From Flavobacterium gillisiae (GTDB lineage Bacteria; Bacteroidota; Bacteroidia; Flavobacteriales; Flavobacteriaceae): 64,000 nucleotides of DNA. The DNA lies in the NCBI RefSeq assembly GCF_900107635.1, contig NZ_FNRD01000014.1, positions 62,001 through 126,000 of the forward strand, in the 5' to 3' direction. The position numbers and the translations under genes are program-made. The notes beneath the pieces are model-generated. The model saw only the letters and a list, made by a program, of their open reading frames with translations. It did no database searches and was not told where the DNA came from. Below are positions 33,602-41,754 of the stretch, one piece after another (the stretch's first letter is position 1; each line of letters begins with the position of its first letter).

Positions 33602-33633
33602 AAAAAATGCCCGCTGAGAAGCGGGCATTTTTT
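33602..33633. terminator. Terminator after the M49 peptidase gene
   Basis: AAAAAATGCCCGCT, loop GAGA and AGCGGGCATTTTTT form a symmetric hairpin 14 nt after the stop. It can serve the convergent small gene too. Confidence 0.85.
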
Positions 33634-33649
33634 GTTTTAAAAAGTATGA

Positions 33650-33838
33650 TTAACGTTTGAAATAAACTTTTATTACAAATAGAAGCCCAATAAAAACAAG
33701 GAAGCCTATTAATATCTTATAATTTCCTTTGTAAAATTCTTTGTGAATTTTTATATCTTTTCGATAAGCAAATATCATTGCAATAACAAAAGCAACAAAA
33801 AAGCAGACTGCAAATATCAATTGTCCTTGGCTAAACAT
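33650..33838 (-). CDS. Small two-helix membrane protein
   Basis: This is a 62-residue protein starting MFSQGQLIFAVCFFVAFVIAMIF, then FAYRKDIKIHKEFYKGNYK and a second helix ILIGFLVFIGLLFVIKVYF. It is a conserved small protein of Flavobacteria with unknown function. The loop KDIKIHKEFYKG is the conserved part. A promoter box at 33857-33864 lies upstream of this start and inside the longer frame, which supports this start. It is divergent from the MazG-like gene. Confidence 0.75.
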   Translation of the reverse strand: MFSQGQLIFAVCFFVAFVIAMIFAYRKDIKIHKEFYKGNYKILIGFLVFIGLLFVIKVYFKR

Positions 33839-33856
33839 AGTGTAAATTATTTTTGG

Positions 33857-33864
33857 CAAATTTA
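33857..33864 (-). promoter_or_regulatory. Candidate -7 box for the small membrane protein gene
   Basis: TAAATTTG on the minus strand matches TAnnTTTG, 19 nt before the ATG at 33838. Confidence 0.45.
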
Positions 33865-33919
33865 ATCAATTGTTTGTGATTAGTTGCTAATTTGCGATCT
33901 CATTTAATCAAATAAAATT

Positions 33920-34306
33920 ATGCAAAAGCAAATCGATTCAGTTAAAGAGTTTCATACGGCATTTAAAATAGGGCATAGTGAAACACCAATCGCCAATTTA
34001 GGAGAAAGTAAGAACACGCTGCGATATCATTTGATGAAAGAAGAAAATGAAGAATACCTGGAGGCGGTTCAAAATAATGATTTAGTTGAAATAGCAGATG
34101 CCTTAGGCGATATGATGTATATCCTTTGTGGAACTATAATTGAACATGGATTACAACATAAAATAGAAGCTGTTTTTGATGAAATTCAACGCAGTAACAT
34201 GAGTAAATTAGACGAGTTAGGGAATCCTATATACCGTGAGGACGGCAAAGTAATGAAAGGGCCTAATTATTTTAAACCTGATTTTTCTAAAATACTGGGT
34301 GAATAA
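33920..34306 (+). CDS. MazG-like nucleoside triphosphate pyrophosphohydrolase
   Basis: This is a 128-residue all-alpha NTP pyrophosphohydrolase. The metal-binding pattern is EENEEYLEA (EExxE) followed by EIADALGDMMYIL (ExxD). Conserved C-terminal signature: RSNMSKLDELGNPIYREDGK with KGPNYFKPD. Members cleave non-canonical or excess nucleoside triphosphates to monophosphates (house-cleaning). The protein is cytoplasmic, and its neighbours give no further hint. Confidence 0.88.
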   Translation: MQKQIDSVKEFHTAFKIGHSETPIANLGESKNTLRYHLMKEENEEYLEAVQNNDLVEIADALGDMMYILCGTIIEHGLQHKIEAVFDEIQRSNMSKLDELGNPIYREDGKVMKGPNYFKPDFSKILGE

Positions 34307-34388
34307 CAAACTTGAGTGTGGACATTTAATTGTAGGTGTTTTACGTTTTAGATAAAGCCTGTATCCATATCCTGAAAAATGAGTTTAT

Positions 34389-34425
34389 AAAAAAAGCGAT
34401 TTCCAAATCTGGAAATCGCTTTTTT
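34389..34425. terminator. Terminator between mazG-like gene and ilvE
   Basis: AAAAAAGCGATTTCC/GGAAATCGCTTTTTT is a strong hairpin between two convergent genes and is bidirectional. Confidence 0.8.
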
Positions 34426-34463
34426 ATATAAGGTAGTACCCGTTAATTAATGGGGACTGAAAT

Positions 34464-35531
34464 CTATACTTTTACAGTCCAGCCAAATGTATCTTCAGTC
34501 AGTTTGTGTTGCATATTTGTTAATTTATCTTTCAATTGCGTTGCATATGAATTTTCAGTTTTTGGCAATTCATAATAAACATCTTGATAGGAAAATCCAA
34601 TAATCGGATTAACTACGGCTGCAGTACCTGCGCCAAATATTTCTTTTAAAGTACCATTTTTAGATGCTTCAACAAGTTCTGAAACTAAAACTGGGCGAAC
34701 TTCAACAGTGATGCCTTCTTTTTTAGCCAAGTCAATAAGACTCTTTCTGGTAATACCATCAAGGATTCTTTCACTTGTAGGAGCAGTAAATAAAGTGTCG
34801 TTTATTCTAAAAAACACATTCATTGTACCAGCTTCTTCCAGTTTTGTATGTGTTGCATCATCAGTCCAAATTACCTGTTGAAAACCGGCCGCATTTGCTA
34901 AGCTAGTTGGGTAAAATTGTGCAGCATAATTACCTGCTGCTTTAGCGGCTCCAATTCCACCATTTGCTGCTCTACTGAAATGCTCTGCGATCAATACTTT
35001 TACTTCCCCAGAATAGTACGATTTTGCAGGAGATAAAATAACCATAAATTTGTAATCATCAGATGGGTTTGCAATAACTCCCTCACCGGTTGCTATCATA
35101 AAAGGTCTGATGTACAATGTGTTTCCTTTTCCTTTTTTTATCCAAGCTTCATCTAACTTTAATAATTCGTTTAGACCATTCATAAAAACATCCTCAGGAA
35201 CTTCTGGCATAGCCATTCTTACAGCTGAATTATTGAATCTTTTGTAATTCTCATCAGGTCTAAAAAGCCAAACGTCATCACTTTCATCTTTATAAGCTTT
35301 CATTCCTTCAAAAATAGCTTGGCCATAATGAAAAACTCTAGCCGAAGGGTCTAACAAAAATGGTGCGTACGGTTTAATGACCGGTTTTTGCCATTCTCCA
35401 TTTTTAAAGTCACATTCGAGCATATGATCTGTGAATACAGAACCAAAGCTTAAATTGTCAAAATCTACTTCATTAATTTTTGAAGTCGCTGCTTTTATGA
35501 TATCAATTTTGTTAGTGTGAGTTGTGCTCAT
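34464..35531 (-). CDS. ilvE: Branched-chain amino acid aminotransferase
   Basis: The PLP enzyme of fold type IV catalyses the last step of leucine, isoleucine and valine synthesis and the first step of their breakdown. The 355 residues match the longer BCAT type II. Conserved segments are FHYGQAIFEGMKAY, RPDENYKRF, KAAGNYAAQFYPTSLA (PLP lysine within GAAKAAGNYA), EEAGTMNVFF and IFGAGTAAVVNPI. It is monocistronic. The other ilv/leu genes are not in the window. Confidence 0.96.
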   Translation of the reverse strand: MSTTHTNKIDIIKAATSKINEVDFDNLSFGSVFTDHMLECDFKNGEWQKPVIKPYAPFLLDPSARVFHYGQAIFEGMKAYKDESDDVWLFRPDENYKRFNNSAVRMAMPEVPEDVFMNGLNELLKLDEAWIKKGKGNTLYIRPFMIATGEGVIANPSDDYKFMVILSPAKSYYSGEVKVLIAEHFSRAANGGIGAAKAAGNYAAQFYPTSLANAAGFQQVIWTDDATHTKLEEAGTMNVFFRINDTLFTAPTSERILDGITRKSLIDLAKKEGITVEVRPVLVSELVEASKNGTLKEIFGAGTAAVVNPIIGFSYQDVYYELPKTENSYATQLKDKLTNMQHKLTEDTFGWTVKV

Positions 35532-35620
35532 AATATTATTTTGTTTTTATTTTAGTGTTGAAAATAGTGTTAACGGTTGGTTGCAACATGCTATTAATGC
35601 AAATTAAACTTTAATTCATG

Positions 35621-35628
35621 CAAAATTA
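35621..35628 (-). promoter_or_regulatory. Candidate -7 box for ilvE
   Basis: TAATTTTG on the minus strand matches TAnnTTTG and would give a leader of about 85 nt. Confidence 0.4.
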
Positions 35629-35780
35629 AATAAAAATCAATGAAATTCTTATGAAAAGCACATTAATTATAGCTTTTAATTGTGATTTATTTACAGTTAT
35701 TAAAATCAAATAAAAAGCTTGTATTTTCTGCCGAATTTACAATAAATGGGGTTTTTAGAGAGAACTATAACGGATTTTAT

Positions 35781-35788
35781 TAAATTTG
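35781..35788 (+). promoter_or_regulatory. Candidate -7 box for mnmD
   Basis: TAAATTTG matches TAnnTTTG. Its last three bases are the TTG of the longest open frame, so transcription would start after that codon and the downstream TTG at 35837 is the better start. Confidence 0.5.
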
Positions 35789-35836
35789 ACCAAGTACAAA
35801 AAACACAAAATTAATATTACCTTCAAAAACAGTATT

Positions 35837-36502
35837 TTGAAAAGAGAAATTATACAGACACTTGATGGTTCGACCACCATACAAATTAAGGAATGGGATG
35901 AATGCTACCATTCTAAGCATGGTGCGATACAGGAAGCGCAGCATGTTTTTATAAAGAACGGACTATCATTATTTCAAAACAAGCAAATTTCAATTTTAGA
36001 AATAGGTTTCGGTACAGGACTGAATGCTTTTATTACATTTTTGGAGGGAAGGAAGATGAATCAATCTATCGATTATGTAGGAGTAGAAGCTTACCCTATA
36101 TCAGCAGAAGAATTGGTTTCTATGAATTATGTTGAAGAATTGAATGCAACTGATGATAAAGGTGTTTTTGAACATATGCATCAATGCAAATGGGAAGAAA
36201 AGGAGACTTTTGGGAATGATTTTTCATTAACCAAAAGAAAACAGTTATTTGAAGAGATTAATGATTTGGATCGATTTGACCTGATCTATTTTGATGCTTT
36301 TGGTTATCGTGTACAACCTGATTTATGGAGTACTGCCATATTTAAAAAAATGTTTGATGCGCTTAAAGACAATGGGGTTTTAGTTACTTATGCGGCTCGT
36401 GGTGTTGTGAAAAGGAGTATGATTGAGGTAGGTTTTACGGTAGAGAAACTGGCAGGTCCTCCTGGTAAAAGAGAAATGTTTCGCGCAAGAAAGTTAGTTT
36501 GA
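35837..36502 (+). CDS. mnmD: MnmD-like tRNA 5-(aminomethyl)-2-thiouridine methyltransferase
   Basis: This is the methyltransferase half of the bifunctional MnmC, as a stand-alone protein. It converts the 5-aminomethyl group of wobble uridine to 5-methylaminomethyl using SAM. Family marks are KREIIQTLDGSTTIQI, YHSKHGAIQEAQHVF, LEIGFGTGLNAF (SAM site) and LIYFDAFGYRVQPDLW. The 222 residues begin at a TTG. The frame is open to another TTG at 35786, but the extra 17 residues are not conserved and overlap the promoter box. The FAD oxidase half of MnmC is absent, as usual in Bacteroidetes. Confidence 0.88.
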   Translation: MKREIIQTLDGSTTIQIKEWDECYHSKHGAIQEAQHVFIKNGLSLFQNKQISILEIGFGTGLNAFITFLEGRKMNQSIDYVGVEAYPISAEELVSMNYVEELNATDDKGVFEHMHQCKWEEKETFGNDFSLTKRKQLFEEINDLDRFDLIYFDAFGYRVQPDLWSTAIFKKMFDALKDNGVLVTYAARGVVKRSMIEVGFTVEKLAGPPGKREMFRARKLV

Positions 36503-36656
36503 TTTTTTAGTGGATTGAATTGTAAGTTTTATTATTATTATAGCATGTTGAAATAATAATGAAAATTACACGTTAAATTTACAAGCGATAAGTATAAAAA
36601 ATGTATTTTTACAATAAGTTAAAAATCAAAATTTAACCATAAATTCTTAATTTATT

Positions 36657-36854
36657 ATGTCTAAAATCATGTATGATTACACAAAATCAATACTAGAAAG
36701 AGTGAGTTTCGACCCGATACTTTTTTGCAAAGAGTTAGAAAAAGCGATCAAAACATTGTTGCCTTATGAGATGGAACAATTGCGAGAGTGGTTATTTAAC
36801 TTTATAATTGAAAAACCAGAATTACAGCAATGTGTATTAAAAGTAAACCCATAA
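36657..36854 (+). CDS. Small conserved hypothetical protein, paralogue 1
   Basis: This 65-residue protein is closely related to the one encoded at 37088-37282. Both read MS..MYDYTK, LERVSFDPxLFxKELxKAIxxLLPYE and KPxLxxC. It is predicted to be entirely helical and soluble. I recognise the type as a small conserved Flavobacterial protein but know of no function. The gene is followed three bases after its stop by its own hairpin terminator, so it is a single-gene unit. Confidence 0.75.
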   Translation: MSKIMYDYTKSILERVSFDPILFCKELEKAIKTLLPYEMEQLREWLFNFIIEKPELQQCVLKVNP

Positions 36855-36856
36855 AT

Positions 36857-36890
36857 AAAAAAAAGGAACCTTGAAAGGTTCCTTTTTTTT
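36857..36890 (+). terminator. Terminator of small paralogue 1
   Basis: AAAAAAAGGAACCTT, loop GA and AAGGTTCCTTTTTTT form a strong hairpin directly after the stop. Confidence 0.85.
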
Positions 36891-37087
36891 ACTTTAAAAC
36901 GTAAAAAGTATACTACAATCACTATTTAGTTTAAAATTAGTGACGTAGGAATTTTAATAAATTACATTGTGAAAGGTGTATTTAAACGATGTTTATTGCG
37001 TTTAATCTGCTTTTTCACTGCGATTATTGTCATTAATCAATATATTTACAATATGTTTTATTAAGATAATTTTTAAACCCTGTTGTT

Positions 37088-37282
37088 ATGTCTAGAATGA
37101 TTTATGATTACACAAAAGAGGTACTTGAAAGAGTGAGCTTTAACCCCGAGCTTTTTATTAAAGAGCTTAAAAAAGCAATTAGAAATTTATTACCCTACGA
37201 AATTGACCATTTAAGGAAATGGCTTTTGTTCTTTACGAATGAAAAACCAGACTTAAAAGTGTGTCTTTCTATAATTGAATGA
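37088..37282 (+). CDS. Small conserved hypothetical protein, paralogue 2
   Basis: This is a 64-residue tandem paralogue of 36657-36854, sharing about half of its residues in an ungapped alignment (MSRMIYDYTKEVLERVSFNP, KELKKAIRNLLPYE). It is helical, with a conserved cysteine five or six residues from the end. The 233-nt gap between the two genes shows that they are separately expressed. Its terminator is shared with the convergent oxyR. Confidence 0.75.
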   Translation: MSRMIYDYTKEVLERVSFNPELFIKELKKAIRNLLPYEIDHLRKWLLFFTNEKPDLKVCLSIIE

Positions 37283-37287
37283 AGACT

Positions 37288-37323
37288 AAAAAAAAGGAAC
37301 ATCGCGCGATGTTCCTTTTTTTT
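37288..37323. terminator. Bidirectional terminator overlapping the oxyR stop
   Basis: AAAAGGAACATCGCG/CGCGATGTTCCTTTT is a perfect palindrome with A and T runs. Its last two bases are part of the oxyR stop codon (37322-37324). Confidence 0.85.
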
Positions 37324-38263
37324 ATTTGCTTTTGAGGGGACTTACAATTTGTACGTTTTGAAAAACAATAGCTCCTTTTATTACTCCGGCGATTGTGGTT
37401 CGTAGTGCGTCAATTATATGCATTTTCAATTCGCTTTTTGGAAAAATTAAGCTAACTTCTCTAGCTGGTTTTGGTTCTGCAAAGTGACGTAGTTTGACTT
37501 TGTCAGATTCTTTTAAATCCAAAGTATGCAAATAGGGAAGGAGTGTTGTACCTAATCCTTCATCGGCTAGTTTTATTAATGTTTCAAAACTTCCGCTTTC
37601 TATTTGAAAATGGCTAAATTCATTTTTTGGATTGTTTTTGCATAAATTCAAGATACCGTCTCTAAAACAGTGACCATCTTGGAGTAAAAGGATTTCATCT
37701 AGATTTAAGTCGGAGATGGTAATTTCCTCTTTATTAAACTGCTGATGACTTTCAGGAATGTAAGCTACAAAGGGTTCGAAATATAAAACGATTTCCTTTA
37801 TTTTTTCTTCCATCAATGGAGTGGCTGCAATTGCAGCATCCAGATGACCATTATTAAGTTTAGTGATAATCTCCTCCGTATTTAACTCTTCTATTATCAG
37901 TTTAACTTTTGGATATTTTTTTATAAAATTATTTAAAAACATAGGAAGCAATGTGGGCATGATTGTCGGAATTATTCCTAATCTAAATTCCCCTCCTACA
38001 AATCCTTTTTGTTGTTCGACAATGTCCTGGATACGATCCGCTTCATTGACAATATTTTTAGCTTGATTGACAATCTTTTGTCCAATATCAGTAAGCTGAA
38101 TTGGTTTTTTAGATCGGTCAAATATTAAGATGCTTAATTCCTCTTCAATTTTTTGAATTTGCATACTTAATGTAGGTTGCGTAACAAAACATTTTTCTGC
38201 AGCTAAGGTGAAATTTTTATGTTCAGCAACTGCTAAGACGTATTTCAATTGAGTAATTGTCAT
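37322..38263 (-). CDS. oxyR: LysR-type hydrogen peroxide sensor OxyR
   Basis: This is a 313-residue LysR regulator. The helix-turn-helix is at the N-terminus (LKYVLAVAEHKNFTLAAEKC, TQPTLSMQIQKIE). The redox pair is C199 and C208 in GHCFRDGILNLC, at the same positions as in E. coli OxyR, so peroxide sensing by a disulfide is well supported. It is divergent from dps, its classical target, with 95 nt between start codons. I start it at MTITQLKYVL; the longer frame to 38299 would include the promoter box at 38285-38292. Confidence 0.95.
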   Translation of the reverse strand: MTITQLKYVLAVAEHKNFTLAAEKCFVTQPTLSMQIQKIEEELSILIFDRSKKPIQLTDIGQKIVNQAKNIVNEADRIQDIVEQQKGFVGGEFRLGIIPTIMPTLLPMFLNNFIKKYPKVKLIIEELNTEEIITKLNNGHLDAAIAATPLMEEKIKEIVLYFEPFVAYIPESHQQFNKEEITISDLNLDEILLLQDGHCFRDGILNLCKNNPKNEFSHFQIESGSFETLIKLADEGLGTTLLPYLHTLDLKESDKVKLRHFAEPKPAREVSLIFPKSELKMHIIDALRTTIAGVIKGAIVFQNVQIVSPLKSK

Positions 38264-38284
38264 TTTTGATAGTATTTTACAATG

Positions 38285-38292
38285 CAAATATA
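38285..38292 (-). promoter_or_regulatory. Candidate -7 box for oxyR
   Basis: TATATTTG on the minus strand is an exact TAnnTTTG, 22 nt before the ATG. It lies in the oxyR-dps divergent region where OxyR is expected to bind. Confidence 0.5.
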
Positions 38293-38336
38293 AAAACAAT
38301 CAATTTAATTTATAGTGTATTTCGTGCTTTTCTTGG

Positions 38337-38344
38337 TTACTTTG
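38337..38344 (+). promoter_or_regulatory. Possible -7 box for dps
   Basis: TTACTTTG differs from TAnnTTTG at one position and lies 15 nt before the dps ATG. Confidence 0.3.
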
Positions 38345-38358
38345 TTAAAAATAAAAAC

Positions 38359-38832
38359 ATGAAAACAAATATTTTAGGTCTACCAGTAAAAGAAACAGAA
38401 ATAATAATCAGTGAACTAAATTCATTATTGTCCAATTATCAAGTTTACTATCAGAATTTAAGAGGAATTCATTGGAACATTAGAGGAAAACGTTTTTTTG
38501 ATTTGCATGTAAAATTCGAAGAATTGTATAATGATTCACAATTGAAGATTGATATGATAGCAGAGCGTGTTTTAACTTTGGGAGGTACTCCTTTGCATAC
38601 ATTTGAAGATTATATTAAGCACAATAAAATAGAAGTTGGTAAAAATATTTCAAATGATGAAAAAGCGGTTCACCTAATTGTGAATTCATTGTCTCATCTA
38701 TTAATTTTAGAAAGAGAAATTTTAAATAAAGCAGCATTGGTTAATGATGAAGGTTCTAATGCCATGATGAGTGACTTTATTGCTGAGCAAGAGAAAACAA
38801 TCTGGATGATGCAAGCTTGGTTAGAAGAATAA
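38359..38832 (+). CDS. dps: Dps-family ferritin-like DNA protection protein
   Basis: This is a 157-residue Dps-like protein that stores iron and consumes peroxide as a dodecamer. The ferroxidase ligands are in NLRGIHWNIRGKRFFDLHVKFEELY (first histidine, second histidine about 12 residues on, and the EE pair). The typical segment IAERVLTLGGTPLHTFEDY follows. The start MKTNILGLP is the family start; the frame is open 34 codons further upstream through the promoter region. It is divergent from oxyR and likely controlled by it. Confidence 0.94.
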   Translation: MKTNILGLPVKETEIIISELNSLLSNYQVYYQNLRGIHWNIRGKRFFDLHVKFEELYNDSQLKIDMIAERVLTLGGTPLHTFEDYIKHNKIEVGKNISNDEKAVHLIVNSLSHLLILEREILNKAALVNDEGSNAMMSDFIAEQEKTIWMMQAWLEE

Positions 38833-38961
38833 CAGATTCCCTTTTCAGTTTATTAATATATAAAAACCAAAATAGTAGTTACATATTATTTTGGTTTTTT
38901 TGTAAATGTTAAATTTTAACAAATTTATTTCTCCTTAGTTCCAAATTGAGAAGTTTAATCA

Positions 38962-38969
38962 TACTTTTG
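38962..38969 (+). promoter_or_regulatory. Candidate -7 box for the 38975 small gene / sulP unit
   Basis: TACTTTTG matches TAnnTTTG but lies only 5 nt before the ATG at 38975, which implies a leaderless transcript or a start further in. Confidence 0.4.
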
Positions 38970-38974
38970 TAATA

Positions 38975-39259
38975 ATGAAATTTATAGCTCGCATTTTTTT
39001 ATTCTTATTTATAGCTTTTCTAGCAACGCCAGCAATAGTGACGATGATAGAGAAGTCGTGCGACACCTCTGTTTTTTTTAGTTTATCTGAAGAGGAACAT
39101 ACTCAAAAAGAGGTTAAAGTTTTTGCTTACCACACTGAAATAGAACTTGGATTCTTATTGGGAAAGCATAATAAATCAAGCCTTATCCATTCTGTAAATC
39201 TCTCTAAACACGATAAGATTTCGGCCACTATATTTTCCCCTCCACCTAACTTGGCTTAA
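38975..39259 (+). CDS. Small exported or membrane protein upstream of sulP
   Basis: The 94-residue protein begins with a hydrophobic helix (MKFIARIFLFLFIAFLATPAIVTMI) that can be a signal peptide or anchor. The remainder is short and polar, with one histidine-rich stretch (HTQKEVKVFAYHTE, GKHNKSS) and a proline end (SPPPNLA). No family is recognised. It precedes the SulP transporter by 83 nt on the same strand and may be co-transcribed with it and the carbonic anhydrase. Metal binding by the histidines is only a guess. Confidence 0.6.
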   Translation: MKFIARIFLFLFIAFLATPAIVTMIEKSCDTSVFFSLSEEEHTQKEVKVFAYHTEIELGFLLGKHNKSSLIHSVNLSKHDKISATIFSPPPNLA

Positions 39260-39342
39260 TACTTCCGATTGTATTTTTTAAAAAAATAACTGTTTCATTT
39301 AAAAATGTTGTGAACAGTTTACGTATAAATTATTGTAGTATT

Positions 39343-41001
39343 ATGACAAAGAAAATTAATCTTTTTGCCAACCTTAAATCTGATTTCGCATCTGGTTTAG
39401 TGGTTTTTTTGGTGGCGCTCCCATTGTGTTTAGGAATTGCGATGGCTTCTGGTGCACCTTTATTCTCAGGAATTATTTCCGGTATTATTGGTGGAATTGT
39501 AGTAGGGTATTTAAGTAAATCACACCTTAGTGTTTCTGGACCAGCAGCTGGTTTAACAGCTATTATATTAACAGCAATCACTGATTTTGGTGCTTTTGAT
39601 ATTTTTTTAACGGCAGTTTTAATTTCAGGGTTTATTCAACTTGGTTTAGGGTTTATAAAGGCAGGTAGTATCTCTAATTACTTCCCAACAAATGTAATTG
39701 AAGGGATGCTTGCCGGAATTGGACTTATTATTATTCTAAAACAATTACCTCATGCCTTTGGTTATGATGCTGATTTTGAAGGAGATCAATCTTTTGTGCA
39801 AGCAAATGGCGGTAACTCTTTCTCTTCATTATTTGAAGTTTTTAATCACGTTCAATTAGGTGCTATTGTAATTACGGTAGTTTCCTTAATCATTCTTATT
39901 TCTTGGGATAAAGTACCTTTTTTAAAGAAGTTGAAATTAGTTCCAGGTGCCTTAATTGCTGTAGTCGCTGGGATTATTTTAAATGAAATTTTCATTTCAT
40001 CAGGAAGCTCATTAGCAATATCTAAAGAACATTTAGTTTCGTTGCCAGTTCCTACCTCTTTTGATGAACTAAAGTCAATCATAGTTACACCTAATTTTTC
40101 AGGTTTCACAAATCCTAAAGTATGGGTTGTAGGTTTGACCATTGCCATAGTCGCTTCTATCGAAACATTATTATGTATTGAAGCTTCTGATAGAATGGAT
40201 GATCAAAAAAGATATACAGATACTAATGTAGAGCTTAAAGCACAAGGTATTGGTAATATTGTGAGTGCATTAATAGGTGGTTTACCTATGACATCTGTGG
40301 TAGTACGTACATCTGCTAATAATGCAGCTGGTGCAAAATCAAAAATGTCTGCTATCATTCACGGAGTTTTACTTTTAATAAGTGTATTAGTTATTCCAGT
40401 TATTCTTAATAAAATACCATTAGCAACACTGGCTACAATTTTAATTTTAGTAGGATATAAATTAGCTAAGCCAGCTACTTTTAAACATTTTTGGGAAAAA
40501 GGAAAATACCAATTTATACCTTTTGTAGCTACTTTAGTTGCGGTTGTTACAACTGATTTATTAAAAGGAGTAGCGTTAGGTATCGTAATTAGTATTATTT
40601 TTATCTTAAAAGGGAATCTTAAAAGAGCTTATAGCTTTAAAAAAGAGGAGTATGTTGATGGAGATATTATTCATATTGATTTAGCCCAAGAAGTTTCTTT
40701 TTTAAATAAAGCAGCTATAAAAAGCACATTAAATGATATTCCAGAAAATTCTAAAGTAATTATAAATGCTGCTGACACTGTTTATATTGCGCATGATATT
40801 TTAGATTTGATTAAAGAGTTTAAAGAAACCCGTGCTAAAGAAGAGAACATTAAAGTAAAACTTAAAGGCTTCAAAGAAGCATACGATTTAGAAAACTCAC
40901 CTGATAGTGCTAATCATGTTTCTTTTGAACATTATTATGATGTTGCAAAAAGAAAAATGGTAAAAAAAGAAGTAGCTACTGAGACTTTAGAAAATAATTA
41001 A
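39343..41001 (+). CDS. SulP-family anion transporter, probable bicarbonate importer
   Basis: This is a 552-residue SulP/SLC26 carrier. About 12-14 helices start at FASGLVVFLVALPLCLGIAMASGAP (SulP signature) and include SKSHLSVSGPAAGLTA. A STAS-like C-terminal domain follows (about 430-520). SulP carriers move sulfate or bicarbonate. The adjacent beta-carbonic anhydrase 82 nt downstream points to bicarbonate, as in BicA-type systems. I start it at MTKKINLFANLKSDF; the open frame extends 11 codons upstream to a GTG. Confidence 0.92.
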   Translation: MTKKINLFANLKSDFASGLVVFLVALPLCLGIAMASGAPLFSGIISGIIGGIVVGYLSKSHLSVSGPAAGLTAIILTAITDFGAFDIFLTAVLISGFIQLGLGFIKAGSISNYFPTNVIEGMLAGIGLIIILKQLPHAFGYDADFEGDQSFVQANGGNSFSSLFEVFNHVQLGAIVITVVSLIILISWDKVPFLKKLKLVPGALIAVVAGIILNEIFISSGSSLAISKEHLVSLPVPTSFDELKSIIVTPNFSGFTNPKVWVVGLTIAIVASIETLLCIEASDRMDDQKRYTDTNVELKAQGIGNIVSALIGGLPMTSVVVRTSANNAAGAKSKMSAIIHGVLLLISVLVIPVILNKIPLATLATILILVGYKLAKPATFKHFWEKGKYQFIPFVATLVAVVTTDLLKGVALGIVISIIFILKGNLKRAYSFKKEEYVDGDIIHIDLAQEVSFLNKAAIKSTLNDIPENSKVIINAADTVYIAHDILDLIKEFKETRAKEENIKVKLKGFKEAYDLENSPDSANHVSFEHYYDVAKRKMVKKEVATETLENN

Positions 41002-41083
41002 ACAAAAAAAATTGACGATTAATTAATACTCTTAATTTTAGTAAATTATAGAGCTAGTTATAAATTTTAAAACATAAAGAAAA

Positions 41084-41719
41084 ATGAGTGATTTTTATAA
41101 AAAAATATTAGAAAATAATAAAGAATGGGTTGAAAAAGCATTAGCTGTAGATCCAAATTATTTTGCAGATTTGGCTAAAGGGCAAACACCACCATTATTA
41201 TGGATTGGTTGTTCAGACAGTCGTGTGCCAGCAAATGAAATTATCGGTGCTAAACCGGGTGAAGTTTTTGTACATAGAAACATTGCTAACATGGTTGTTC
41301 ACTCTGATATGAATATGCTAAGCGTACTAGACTATGCAGTTAATGTATTAAAGGTAAAGCATGTTATTGTTTGTGGACATTATGGATGTGGTGGAGTTAA
41401 AGCGGCTATGGGTAATCAGTCTATTGGTATTATCGACAACTGGATTCGTCATATTAAAGATGTTTATCGTTTACATAATGACTATTTAGATTCTATCGAA
41501 GATGAAACAGAACGTTTCAATGCTTTTGTTGAAATTAATATTAAAGAACAAGTTTTTGATTTATCTAAAACTTCAATCGTTCAATCTGCATGGAAAAACG
41601 GCCAAGATTTAAGTATTCACGGTTGGGTTTACGGTTTAAACTCAGGTTTTGTAACCGACTTAAATGTAAATATTAGTTCCAACAAAGAGTTGGATGAAGT
41701 TTTTCAATTGAAGTTCTAA
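41084..41719 (+). CDS. Beta-class carbonic anhydrase
   Basis: This is a 211-residue zinc enzyme that interconverts CO2 and bicarbonate. Zinc ligands are C43 (IGCSDSRV), H99 and C102 (GHYGCGG). The D45-R47 dyad is present. DNWIRHIKDV and the RNIANMV segment are typical of the clade. With the SulP transporter upstream it forms a likely bicarbonate uptake/hydration pair feeding carboxylases in an anaplerotic or CO2-capturing role. A good terminator follows. Confidence 0.96.
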   Translation: MSDFYKKILENNKEWVEKALAVDPNYFADLAKGQTPPLLWIGCSDSRVPANEIIGAKPGEVFVHRNIANMVVHSDMNMLSVLDYAVNVLKVKHVIVCGHYGCGGVKAAMGNQSIGIIDNWIRHIKDVYRLHNDYLDSIEDETERFNAFVEINIKEQVFDLSKTSIVQSAWKNGQDLSIHGWVYGLNSGFVTDLNVNISSNKELDEVFQLKF

Positions 41720-41724
41720 AAATA

Positions 41725-41752
41725 AAAAAAATCGCCTTAGGGCGATTTTTTT
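41725..41752. terminator. Terminator after the carbonic anhydrase gene
   Basis: AAAATCGCC, loop TTA and GGGCGATTTT with a T run form the hairpin. It also lies just before the stop of the convergent LETM1-like gene. Confidence 0.8.
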
Positions 41753-41754
41753 AT

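Noticed and set aside
35786..35836. Upstream TTG start of MnmD
   Set aside because: It overlaps an exact -7 promoter box and adds residues not typical of the family.
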